From Microthrixaceae bacterium (GTDB lineage: Bacteria > Actinomycetota > Acidimicrobiia > Acidimicrobiales > Iamiaceae), in contig JADJDU010000003.1 in assembly GCA_016702505.1 (NCBI GenBank), forward strand, positions 558,001 through 622,000: 64,000 nucleotides of DNA, given 5' to 3'. Within the stretch, counting starts at the first letter, position 1, and each line of letters opens with the position of its first letter. A program made the translations under genes and the position numbers. Below the pieces are notes generated by a model. The model made no database searches. It was not told the DNA's origin and worked only from the letters and a program-made list of their open reading frames with translations. This document shows positions 41,643 to 49,076 of this stretch, in pieces.

Positions 41643-42593
41643 ATGAGCAGGCCCATCCGCTTCGGAGTGGCGGCTCACGCCGTGGACGGTGCCGACACGT
41701 GGCGTGCGCTGGCCCGGCGGGTAGAGAGCCAGGGCTACGCCACCCTCCTGTTGCCCGATCACACCAACCCGCAGCTGTCGCCGATCCCGGCGTTGGTGGC
41801 GGCGGCCGCGGTGACCACCACCTTGCGGGTGGGGACCCAGGTGCTGTGCAACGACCTTCGCAACCCAACGATGACAGCCAAGGAGGTGGCCACCCTCGAC
41901 GTCCTCACCGGGGGGCGGGCCGACTGGGGTATGGGGGCGGGATGGTTGCCGTCGGATTACGAGGCCACCGGCATCGCCTTCGATCCGCCTGGGGTCAGGG
42001 TCCGGCGTCTTCAGGAGTCGGTGATGTTGATCAAGGCTCTGTTCTCCGGCGACGAAGTGTCACATCGAGGCGAGTTCTACCGGGTGGATGGTCTGCGCGC
42101 GACCCCGGCCCCGGTGCAGGCCCCGCACCCGCCGCTCCTCATCGGCGCTGCCCAGCGACGCTTGTTGACGTGGGCCGGCAAGGTGGCCGACATCGTGTCG
42201 GTGGCACCGTCGTGGGAGTCCCGGCGTATCGGTGACATCCCGGCGTCGGTGTCGATCGTCGAGGGCATGGATCGTCAGATCGGCTGGGTTCGGGCCGGGG
42301 CTGAGTCGGTGGGGCGTCGCTTCGAAGACATCGAGTTGAGCGTGACGGCCATGCCGGTGACCGTGACCCCAGGTGCGGCCACCATGGAGGACTTCGGTCG
42401 AGCCGGCGCCCCGCACGGGATCTCACCGCAGGATTCGGTGGATGCTCCCTACCTGCTGGTGGGGTCGGTGGATCAGATCGCCGAGACTGTGCGCCAGCGT
42501 CACCAACGTTGGGGTGTGTCCAACTGGGTGGTACCGGTCGAGGTGGCCGACGCGTTCGCCCCGGTGGTGGAGCGGGTCCTGAGTGGAACCTAG
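41643..42593 (+). CDS. LLM class F420-dependent oxidoreductase
   Basis: 316 residues starting MSRPIRFGVAAHAVDG. It has the bacterial luciferase-like TIM barrel: YATLLLPDHTNPQLSPIPAL, TLRVGTQVLCNDLRNP, ATLDVLTGGRADWGMGAGW, and the HRGEFYRVDGL hairpin, all as in the TIGR03621-like group that uses coenzyme F420. The substrate is unknown. A GGGAA element precedes ATG 41643. It is flanked by repeat copies A3 and A4 and converges with the DNA methyltransferase gene. Confidence 0.9.
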   Translation: MSRPIRFGVAAHAVDGADTWRALARRVESQGYATLLLPDHTNPQLSPIPALVAAAAVTTTLRVGTQVLCNDLRNPTMTAKEVATLDVLTGGRADWGMGAGWLPSDYEATGIAFDPPGVRVRRLQESVMLIKALFSGDEVSHRGEFYRVDGLRATPAPVQAPHPPLLIGAAQRRLLTWAGKVADIVSVAPSWESRRIGDIPASVSIVEGMDRQIGWVRAGAESVGRRFEDIELSVTAMPVTVTPGAATMEDFGRAGAPHGISPQDSVDAPYLLVGSVDQIAETVRQRHQRWGVSNWVVPVEVADAFAPVVERVLSGT

Positions 42594-42599
42594 GAACCG

Positions 42600-42649
42600 G
42601 AGCGGAATGGTCCGGTCGTCGTCGCTTCCGGGCTGATCAGACCGAGGCC
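42600..42649 (-). repeat. Dispersed intergenic repeat, truncated copy A4
   Basis: Only the distal half is present: GAGCGGAATGGTCCGGTCGT to CTGATCAGACCGAGGCC, with a substituted middle. The methyltransferase stop codon (42637-42639) lies inside it, so the last residues of that protein (RASV) are encoded by the repeat. Confidence 0.75.
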
Positions 42650-44169
42650 CTGTCGGTGGGTTCGGTGGTACCGGCCAACGCGGCGAGGACGTCGGTCGCA
42701 TCGGGTGCGGTCATGTCCACCACCGCCGAAACCGGGCCATCTACTCCCGAGGATTGCTTGAGAGCCTTGGCTCCCGGGGTGGAACCGGCCGGTAGGTCGG
42801 TGGTGAGGAGCACGACCGACAGCTCGGTTGCCGAGTGGAGCACCGCGGCTTGGCCCAAGGATCGCCACAGCACGTCGGAGCGCCGCAGCCCGTTGCGCGA
42901 GGTGGTCAGTCCCCCCGAAACCAGAAAGGCCCACTGGTTGTCGTGGACATCTGACGCGACCAGGTCGACTTCCACCCCGGTCCCGCGGGGCCTGGCCTTG
43001 GCGGTCACCTGGGTGAACCCGGCCTGTTCGACCATGATCCGGGCGATATCTCGAACCTGGAGACCGGCTCTTATGGCGGTTGCGACGTCGACTGGGCTTC
43101 CGTTCGTGTCGGCCTGGAGGCCGGCGAGTTCCCCGAGTGGATCGACCTCGACCAGCCGTGAGCCGTCGCGGCGGATCGGTGCCTCGATTCGACTGCCGGA
43201 CGCGGCTGAGGTCGGGGTGGAGGGGTCGCCCTCGCGAGCCAGTCGGGAGTTGGCCAGGTCGATGTAGGAAGCGTCGGTGTCGAAACCGATGTAGTGGCGC
43301 CCGGATCGCACCGCTGCCAGCGCGCTGCTGCCCGACCCCATGAACGGATCGAGCACCACGTCTCCGCCGTAGGTGTAGAGGTCGATCAGCCGCTGGGGAA
43401 GTTCCACCGGGAAGGGGGCCGGGTGACCGACTCGGGTGGCGCTCTCGGTGGGTAGCTCCCACAGGTCGGTGGTAGCCTCCATGAACTCATCTCTCGAGAT
43501 GGTGATGGTCGACGGCAAGCCGGCTTGTTGGCGGCGACGGGGATCTTGGGCACGGTCGAACCGCCCCTTGCTGGCGATGACGATGCGTTCGGTGACGTCG
43601 CGCAGCACCGGGTTGGACGGTCTCTGGAAGGTCCCCCAGGCACACGAGCCGCCGGCGGCGCGGCCCTTCCACCAGATCACCTCGCCCCTCAGGAGCAGGC
43701 CGAGGTCTTGGAGGATGGCGGTGACATCTCCCGAGAGTGAACGGTAGGGGCGACGACCAAGGTTGGCCACGTTCACCGCTATGCGACCACCCGGTTCCAG
43801 CACCCGGCGGCACTCGGCGAAGACGTCGTAGAGGAGCTCCAGGTATTCGAAGTAGGTGGCAGGGACCCCGTTGTGGCCGAGGCTCTGCTCGTACTGTTTG
43901 CCGGCGAAATAGGGCGGTGATGTGACCACCAGGGCCACCGAGTTGTCGGGGACCATGGTCATGGATCGGGCGTCGTGGTGGTGAATCACGTCGATCTGGC
44001 CCGGCGGGTTGACGGTGTCGTCGTCTGAGATCTCGGGGCTGATGAAGCGGTCGTAGAAGGCCCGGGCGTCGTGGCTCTCTCGTCGGCCGGACCCGAACTC
44101 GGCGGTTGCCGTGGGCCGACGGGTTCTGGGCCCAGTTCCGTTCGAGGTCTGTGGTCGGGCCGGAGTCAC
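42637..44169 (-). CDS. DNA methyltransferase (beta-type motif order) with a degenerate PD-(D/E)XK-like C-terminal domain
   Basis: 510 residues from GTG 44169. The catalytic motif TSPPY is at 83-87 and precedes the SAM motif DPFMGSG at 274-280, the order of beta-class amino-methyltransferases (N4-cytosine or N6-adenine). Residues 370-495 form an extra domain: VEVDLVASD, WAFLVSGGL, RNGLRRSDVLW. This aligns without gaps to the small nuclease-like protein at 61213-61830, but the catalytic E and K of E-x-K are L416 and S418, so nuclease activity is unlikely. The GTG start overlaps the TGA of the ribbon-helix-helix gene. No partner endonuclease gene is adjacent. Confidence 0.87.
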   Translation of the reverse strand: MTPARPQTSNGTGPRTRRPTATAEFGSGRRESHDARAFYDRFISPEISDDDTVNPPGQIDVIHHHDARSMTMVPDNSVALVVTSPPYFAGKQYEQSLGHNGVPATYFEYLELLYDVFAECRRVLEPGGRIAVNVANLGRRPYRSLSGDVTAILQDLGLLLRGEVIWWKGRAAGGSCAWGTFQRPSNPVLRDVTERIVIASKGRFDRAQDPRRRQQAGLPSTITISRDEFMEATTDLWELPTESATRVGHPAPFPVELPQRLIDLYTYGGDVVLDPFMGSGSSALAAVRSGRHYIGFDTDASYIDLANSRLAREGDPSTPTSAASGSRIEAPIRRDGSRLVEVDPLGELAGLQADTNGSPVDVATAIRAGLQVRDIARIMVEQAGFTQVTAKARPRGTGVEVDLVASDVHDNQWAFLVSGGLTTSRNGLRRSDVLWRSLGQAAVLHSATELSVVLLTTDLPAGSTPGAKALKQSSGVDGPVSAVVDMTAPDATDVLAALAGTTEPTDRASV

Positions 44170-44369
44170 CGCTGAACCTCGGGTTGGGTCCTTGTGGTCT
44201 CTGCTAGCGCTGGGAGCCGGTCGAGGTATTCCTCTAGGGCGCGGGTGATCAGGAGGTTGGCCGAAACCGTCCGCTCCCGAGCTTCCTGGTGCAGGCGCTG
44301 GTGTAGCGACTCGGGAAGTCGTACTGCGGTTGGAATTCGCGGTTCGGAATAGGAGCGCGGGCGGGCCAT
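44166..44369 (-). CDS. Ribbon-helix-helix regulator
   Basis: 67 residues. The sequence IPTAVRLPESLHQRLHQEARERTVSAN-LLITRALEEYLD (read in two parts) fits the Arc/MetJ fold: a beta strand with alternating polar residues, then two helices. It would bind DNA as a dimer. The TGA overlaps the methyltransferase GTG by 4 bp, indicating a two-gene operon. A TATGGT box 6 nt before the ATG and a 12-bp inverted repeat at 44405-44434 suggest autoregulation. It could also be an antitoxin, but no toxin gene is beside it. Confidence 0.82.
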   Translation of the reverse strand: MARPRSYSEPRIPTAVRLPESLHQRLHQEARERTVSANLLITRALEEYLDRLPALAETTRTQPEVQR

Positions 44370-44375
44370 CTGAGG

Positions 44376-44381
44376 ACCATA
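44376..44381 (-). promoter_or_regulatory. -10 box, leaderless promoter of the RHH-methyltransferase operon
   Basis: On the reverse strand TATGGT lies 6 nt before ATG 44369. Confidence 0.55.
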
Positions 44382-44404
44382 ACGGGGGGCAGTGACGATT
44401 CATG

Positions 44405-44434
44405 GGTTTTCGCGCGTTAGTACGCGCGAAAACC
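44405..44434. promoter_or_regulatory. 12-bp inverted repeat upstream of the RHH gene (candidate operator)
   Basis: Perfect arms GGTTTTCGCGCG and CGCGCGAAAACC flank TTAGTA. It lies about 36-65 bp upstream of the predicted RHH transcription start, touching the -35 region. It may be the binding site of the RHH protein, or a hairpin. Confidence 0.5.
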
Positions 44435-44472
44435 GTTGGGATCGGGTCCCCGAGCCGAGTGATCGCTCAGGA

Positions 44473-44567
44473 CCCGAGCGGATCGGTCCAGTCGTCGCCG
44501 CGACCAGGTAGATCAGACCGAGGTTTCGCCTCGGTTCAACCATGCCGTGTTCATGGGGCGGCTCACC
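44473..44567 (-). repeat. Dispersed intergenic repeat, copy A5
   Basis: A full-length copy in the same orientation as A3: CCCGAGCGGATCGGTCCAGT, CGACCAGGTAGATCAGACCG, stem CCGAGGTTTCGCCTCGG (changed but still paired at its ends), and CCATGCCGTGTTCATGGGGC. It lies in the 445-bp gap between the RHH gene and the lipase gene. Confidence 0.85.
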
Positions 44568-44696
44568 CACCCGCTCGCCTCCATGGATTCAGCCGAATCA
44601 TTGCTCAGGTTCCTACCTAGCGAACCGCGACCAACACACAGGGTGGCGGAGCGGCCCGTTATCGGCGGTCTGGCTGAGATACTGAAGTTCTTTTCC

Positions 44697-44702
44697 TTGA
44701 CA
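44697..44702 (+). promoter_or_regulatory. -35 element of the lipase promoter
   Basis: A perfect TTGACA in a locally AT-richer stretch; the best -10 at 17 bp spacing is only CACGGT. It is one of the few consensus -35 boxes in the window, about 110 bp before ATG 44815. Confidence 0.35.
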
Positions 44703-44814
44703 ATGATCCTGTGACCACGCACGGTGGCCCAAAGGCTCCGTGCTCGGGGCCTGTGCTGAGTGATGGGGACAAGTGCCTGGGCAGCAAGTCCAGGTTCCAA
44801 TGAAAAGGGGATAT

Positions 44815-45576
44815 ATGTCACCACGTCGTCTGTTCGCCGCCCTGGCTGTGCTGGCCGCTTCGCTGGTGCTAGCTACGCCAGCTACGCCAGCTCACGCTGC
44901 CGCCAAGGACCCGGTGGTGGTGGTACCGGGGTTCACCACCGGTCCTATCGCCGCGGTTGGGTATGTGCCGCTCGTCGAACGCCTGAGAAACGCGGGCTAT
45001 GACGTGACCCTGCTCGTCTACCCCGACTACGGCCTGGGTGACATCAACGCCAATGCCCAACGGTTGGCCAACACCGTGGCCTCTGTCCGGGCCCGTACCG
45101 GAGCGGCCAAGGTCGACCTGGTCGCCCACTCCATGGGTGGCCTGGTCAGCCGGGCCTACGTGAAGAACCTGGGTGGTTCCTCCAACGTCGACTCGCTGAT
45201 CATGATGGGCACCCCCAACTACGGCACCGACTTGGCCGTGGTGGCCAAGTTCCTCACCTTCGGAAGCTGCATTGGGATCACCGCCTGCAACCAGATGGCC
45301 CGTGGGTCGTCGTTCCTGAGCGCTCTCAATGCAGGTGACGACACCATCGGCAACGTGCGCTACACCTCCATCGCCACCAAGGTCGACGAGATCGTCTTCC
45401 CCTACTCGACGGCCTACCTGGCCAACGACGGCAACATCCGCAACGTGGCGGTGCAGGACCAGTGCTGGGCCCGCCTGCCGATGCACCTGGGTCTGATCCT
45501 GGATGGAACGGTGTTCGACGGAGTGAACGATGCCCTCAAGGGCAACTCCGTCTCCATGAACTGCTGGGCCTTGTAG
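44815..45576 (+). CDS. Secreted triacylglycerol lipase (alpha/beta hydrolase)
   Basis: 253 residues. The signal peptide (RRLFAALAVLAASLVLATPA, cleavage near AHA-AAK) is followed by the LipA/class 2 lipase fold: VVVVPGFTTGP (oxyanion region), the nucleophile elbow VAHSMGGLVSRAY, the acid segment ATKVDEIVFPYS and the histidine in LPMHLGLI. Cysteines in SCIGITACN and QDQCW suggest a disulphide. It hydrolyses acylglycerols or esters outside the cell. ATG 44815 is chosen for its AAGGGG Shine-Dalgarno. Confidence 0.9.
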   Translation: MSPRRLFAALAVLAASLVLATPATPAHAAAKDPVVVVPGFTTGPIAAVGYVPLVERLRNAGYDVTLLVYPDYGLGDINANAQRLANTVASVRARTGAAKVDLVAHSMGGLVSRAYVKNLGGSSNVDSLIMMGTPNYGTDLAVVAKFLTFGSCIGITACNQMARGSSFLSALNAGDDTIGNVRYTSIATKVDEIVFPYSTAYLANDGNIRNVAVQDQCWARLPMHLGLILDGTVFDGVNDALKGNSVSMNCWAL

Positions 45577-45633
45577 GTCCGGCGGTGGCAGCCGGCTTCG
45601 GCCGGTTCCCCCCTGCTGCTGAGCAGGTGACAC

Positions 45634-45666
45634 ACGAAGGCCCGGTCCCTAGGACCGGGCCTTCGT
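45634..45666. terminator. Strong bidirectional hairpin between lipase and FAD/FNR genes
   Basis: Perfect 15-bp arms ACGAAGGCCCGGTCC/GGACCGGGCCTTCGT with a CTA loop, in the convergent gap (58 bp after the lipase stop, 43 bp from the other stop). Confidence 0.75.
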
Positions 45667-45708
45667 AGTTCGTGCAAGCACTGGGCCGCAGCGGCGACAG
45701 TCCGGCTG

Positions 45709-47454
45709 CTACCAGTACTCCTCGTAGTGGATGTTGCCGCGCTGGTTGCGATGATCGAGGGTGAAGCCTCGGTCCACCAGGAGCTGGACCACACCGGTGG
45801 TCTCGGGGAAGGTGACCTGGCCGTCGGCCTCGGTCGGCAGGCCGATCATGGCCGGGTTGCCGCACAAGAACACATGGGTGGTGGCCGGGTCGAGGGCCAC
45901 GCCGTGCTCGGTGACGAAGAGGTCTTCGGTGATCAGGTCCTGGATGTAGCGCTTGGGTACGTCGGCTTCCCTGGTGGGGAGCGGAACGTAGCGGTAATTG
46001 GGGTAGCGGTTCTCGAGCTCGCGGTGCTTGTCGAGGTATCCGAGGTCGGCCCATTGGCGCACCGTCACCGCCGAGACGATCGGGCCGTGGTGGCCCTTGC
46101 GGAGCAGCTCGGTGACCATGGCGTTGTGGGGGGCTTCTCCAGTTCCGGTGGAAAGGAGGATCACGGTTCCGGCCGGGTCGGTAACCGGAGCCAGGGTGTA
46201 TCGGCCTGCAACCTTCGGGCCCAGGTAGATGCGGTCGCCGGGCTTCTTGAGGGCGAGCCTGGGGGTGAGGCCGGGCACGTTGTCGGGCGTGGGTGGCACC
46301 AAGACGATGTAGAACTCGAGCTCGTCGGCCCGGCTGTCGTCAGCCAGGTATCGGTGGTCGTCGAAGATGCGGCACGAGATCGAATACGACCGCCGGATCA
46401 GCTTGTCGAAGCGGGCATCCAGATCGGGGTCGACGGCGTCGTCCACCCGCTCTTCCCAATAGCCGAGGCCGAGCGATGCGTACTGCCCGGGGAGGTGGCT
46501 CACGGACCCGTGATCGGGCTTCACCCGCAACACCCACAGGTCTGAATGGGTGGGCTCGAAGTGGGTGATGGTGGCGTTGTAGTGCTCGGTGCGCAGTTCT
46601 TCGATCACCTCGGGGAACCCGCGGCGGCGTTCGGGTCGGACCAGCTCGGGCACGCTCACCTCGGGGAACGCGCCAGAGACGATCTCCCGGCCCACGCGCC
46701 AGCCGGGGGCGGTGGGCACGCCCTCTGGGGTTTCTTCCGGCTCGCCCAGGAACCAGACCCGGCCAGTGGCGAGAGCGGCGTCGCTAAGGCCGACCTCGGC
46801 GGTGGTGTGGGGCCGGCGTCCCGACGCGAAGACCACGTAGTCGAACTGGAGGTCTGGGGTGCGACGGTCATCGAAATCGGCCATGGGGTAGCCGTCCACC
46901 GACCGGATTGCGGTGGGCATAGACCGGTAGAGGAGGGTGGCCTGGCGCTCCAGTTCCAGGCGGTTCAGCAGGCTCTCGGCCACCGGTGACAGGCGTGACG
47001 GGTCCATGCCGCCGGCGGCCACGACCACGCCGCTGCCCTTGTCGACCAGGGTCACGGCCAACTCCACGGCATGGTCGGTGTGGCCGACCACCAACACGTC
47101 GGCGTCAGAGGGGTGATCGGGGAGGTGGTCGACGAGCACGCGCTCGCTGTCGACCACCGGCACCGGGGGCACCCAGTCCACCCGTGCCGTGCGTTCGGCG
47201 ACCAGCACGGCCCGGGTGCGGTAGGTGCGCCGGGCGGTGGTGACCACCAAGACGTCGCCATCGGCGTCGATGGCCGAGACCTGCTCGCCGTAGCCCACGT
47301 CGAGGCGGTGAGGTCCCACCACATCGGGAAGGGCCAGGGCGGTCCCGGGTTCCAAGATGGTGACCCGCTGGACGCCGCACTCGCGAGCGAACACGGCGGC
47401 CGACAGTCCTCCGGCGTTGCCGCCCACGACCACCAGGTCGTGTTCGGCGCTCAC
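45709..47454 (-). CDS. Fusion of a TrxR-like FAD flavoprotein and ferredoxin-NADP reductase
   Basis: 581 residues from GTG 47454. The N-terminal half (about 1-305) is a pyridine-nucleotide-disulphide-oxidoreductase-type flavoprotein: LVVVGGNAGGLSAAVFARE, VLVVGHTDHAVELAVTLVDK, FDYVVFASGRRPHT. No redox CxxC is visible. The C-terminal half (about 310-581) is an FPR-type reductase: HLPGQYASLGL, RRSYSISC (FAD), ILLSTGTGEAPHNAM (NADP) and the aromatic C-terminus HYEEYW. The two could pass electrons between NAD(P)H, FAD and a ferredoxin. The GTG overlaps the stop of a 15-codon leader frame. Confidence 0.88.
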   Translation of the reverse strand: MSAEHDLVVVGGNAGGLSAAVFARECGVQRVTILEPGTALALPDVVGPHRLDVGYGEQVSAIDADGDVLVVTTARRTYRTRAVLVAERTARVDWVPPVPVVDSERVLVDHLPDHPSDADVLVVGHTDHAVELAVTLVDKGSGVVVAAGGMDPSRLSPVAESLLNRLELERQATLLYRSMPTAIRSVDGYPMADFDDRRTPDLQFDYVVFASGRRPHTTAEVGLSDAALATGRVWFLGEPEETPEGVPTAPGWRVGREIVSGAFPEVSVPELVRPERRRGFPEVIEELRTEHYNATITHFEPTHSDLWVLRVKPDHGSVSHLPGQYASLGLGYWEERVDDAVDPDLDARFDKLIRRSYSISCRIFDDHRYLADDSRADELEFYIVLVPPTPDNVPGLTPRLALKKPGDRIYLGPKVAGRYTLAPVTDPAGTVILLSTGTGEAPHNAMVTELLRKGHHGPIVSAVTVRQWADLGYLDKHRELENRYPNYRYVPLPTREADVPKRYIQDLITEDLFVTEHGVALDPATTHVFLCGNPAMIGLPTEADGQVTFPETTGVVQLLVDRGFTLDHRNQRGNIHYEEYW

Positions 47455-47498
47455 AACGGGCCTCGGGGGTCGCAGGGAAGGGTGAGGAGAGCGTGCAT
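47451..47498 (-). CDS. Candidate 15-residue leader peptide
   Basis: A 15-codon frame (MHALLTLPCDPRGPL) from ATG 47498 whose TGA overlaps the GTG of the FAD/FNR gene as GTGA. A TAGGTT box lies exactly 8 nt before the ATG, so the predicted leaderless transcript begins with this frame. It contains a Cys codon (TGC) at position 9 and a Cys-Asp-Pro-Arg stretch. Its translation would control access to the downstream GTG. Too short for coding statistics, so this is a proposal. Confidence 0.42.
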   Translation of the reverse strand: MHALLTLPCDPRGPL

Positions 47499-47506
47499 GG
47501 GGCGAG

Positions 47507-47512
47507 AACCTA
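47507..47512 (-). promoter_or_regulatory. -10 box, leaderless promoter of leader peptide and FAD/FNR gene
   Basis: On the reverse strand TAGGTT with an 8-nt spacer to ATG 47498. Confidence 0.5.
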
Positions 47513-47584
47513 CCGGGGAGGGACCGGTCTGGACCTGTTCGAAATTCTGACGCCGTTTCACGAACGTCACTGTTCACAGATTGC

Positions 47585-47590
47585 TACGGT
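47585..47590 (+). promoter_or_regulatory. -10 box, leaderless promoter of the lipoprotein hydrolase gene
   Basis: TACGGT, a 6-nt spacer, then GTG 47597. An immediately adjacent GTG at 47591 would lie upstream of the expected transcript start. Confidence 0.5.
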
Positions 47591-47596
47591 GTGGCT

Positions 47597-48904
47597 GTGA
47601 GCAGTCGAGCCGAGCCCCGTCCATCAGCCCACACCGGTACCGCAGGTCGGTACCGGCCTTCGAGGGGCCTCACCCTCGGTGCCTTGCTCACGGTGTCCTC
47701 GCTGTTGGCCCTCGGTGCCTGCTCTTCTGATCCATCGGGGCCGGCGGCGACCACTGCGGGAACCGAGCCGGAGGCGACCGCTCCCAGCGGATCGGGACCG
47801 GCCGGCTCGAGAACGCCGCCCGAACAGTTCTCGGGCTCGCTGGAAGAGTTCTACGAGGTGCCCGACCCGCTGGTGGAAGGTGATCCGGGTCAGCTCATCC
47901 GGGTCCAGGACCTGGGGGAGTCAGATGGTTACCGCCACCTGAGGGTCATGTACCACTCCCGCGACGCACAGGACCAGGACCGGGCCGTCACCGGAATCGT
48001 CAGCTATCCCCAGAACCCTGCCCCCGAGGGTGGCTGGCCCGTCGTTGCCACCGCCCACGGGACCACCGGCTTGGGCACGAAGTGTGCTCCGAGCCGAACG
48101 GCCAGCGCCGCGCCCGATTACGGCATCGAAGGGGTTCGGGTGATGACCGACTACATCGGCATGGGACCGGTGGGTGAGGTTCACTCGTACCTGTCGGGCC
48201 TGAGCGAAGGCCGGTCGGTGATCGACTCGGTTCGAGCAGCCCGCCTGTTGCCCGAAGCTTCGGCCGGAGATCGTTGGGTTGTGGTCGGTCACTCTCAGGG
48301 GGGACATGCCGCGCTGTTCACCCACGAACTCGCCGAGGAGTACGCCCCTGAGCTCGATCACCTCGGCAGCGTGGTCAGCGCCCCCGCGGCCGTCCTGGAC
48401 AAGCGGTTCGGACCCGATGACGAGGTCGTGCCCCGGATGGTCGCTCTCATGGGCCTCTACGGAATCGCCCAGGACCATCCCGAACTGGACCCCGACGACT
48501 ATGCCGGAGATCAACTCCGAGCCAATGACCAGGTGGTGACCACCGGGTGTACCCAGGACGTGATCGATGCCTTCGTCACCATCCCGCCCGATCAGCTCTA
48601 CAAGCTGAACCCCATGGATGACCCCGGGGCACGGGCCGTGGTCATGGCCAACGACCCCGCCACGGTCGCCACCGATGTGCCCATGTTGCTCCTCTACGGC
48701 GATCTCGACTGGTGGGTCGTGCCCGAGCGGGTGAAGTACCTGTTCGGACAGCTCTGCGACGGTGGGCAGAAGACCGAACTGGTCGAGGTGGTGGGGGCTG
48801 ACCACGGCAACCTCTTGGCCAAGGCGGACCAGACCGTGACCTCCTGGCTGGACGACCGACTCCAAGGTGCGAACGCGACCGACTCCTGTCCGGACGCGGC
48901 CTGA
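47597..48904 (+). CDS. Lipoprotein alpha/beta hydrolase (secretory lipase-like)
   Basis: 435 residues. The signal peptide ends in a lipobox (LALGACSSD), followed by a Thr/Pro/Ser-rich linker of about 40 residues. The catalytic domain has VVATAHGTTGLGTKC, the nucleophile elbow VVVGHSQGGHAALF, the acid segment LLYGDLDWWVVPE and the histidine in GADHGNLL. Organisation is as in the LIP-type secretory lipases and related esterases. It likely acts on esters at the outer face of the membrane. The divergent neighbour is the FAD/FNR gene. Confidence 0.87.
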   Translation: MSSRAEPRPSAHTGTAGRYRPSRGLTLGALLTVSSLLALGACSSDPSGPAATTAGTEPEATAPSGSGPAGSRTPPEQFSGSLEEFYEVPDPLVEGDPGQLIRVQDLGESDGYRHLRVMYHSRDAQDQDRAVTGIVSYPQNPAPEGGWPVVATAHGTTGLGTKCAPSRTASAAPDYGIEGVRVMTDYIGMGPVGEVHSYLSGLSEGRSVIDSVRAARLLPEASAGDRWVVVGHSQGGHAALFTHELAEEYAPELDHLGSVVSAPAAVLDKRFGPDDEVVPRMVALMGLYGIAQDHPELDPDDYAGDQLRANDQVVTTGCTQDVIDAFVTIPPDQLYKLNPMDDPGARAVVMANDPATVATDVPMLLLYGDLDWWVVPERVKYLFGQLCDGGQKTELVEVVGADHGNLLAKADQTVTSWLDDRLQGANATDSCPDAA

Positions 48905-49076
48905 CCGTGGTCCCGCGGCGGTGAGGTGCGTCCACCGGCGACTGCCGATCCACGACCGGTCGCCGAGCCCGGCCTTGCGGGCGAAGTTGCGGGTCGAGGA
49001 AGGGCGCAGCCCGGTTGCGGACCAGACTGGAGTCGGTCATGTCGGCCCCGCTGGCCCGACGGTCCTAGGAGTGTGA

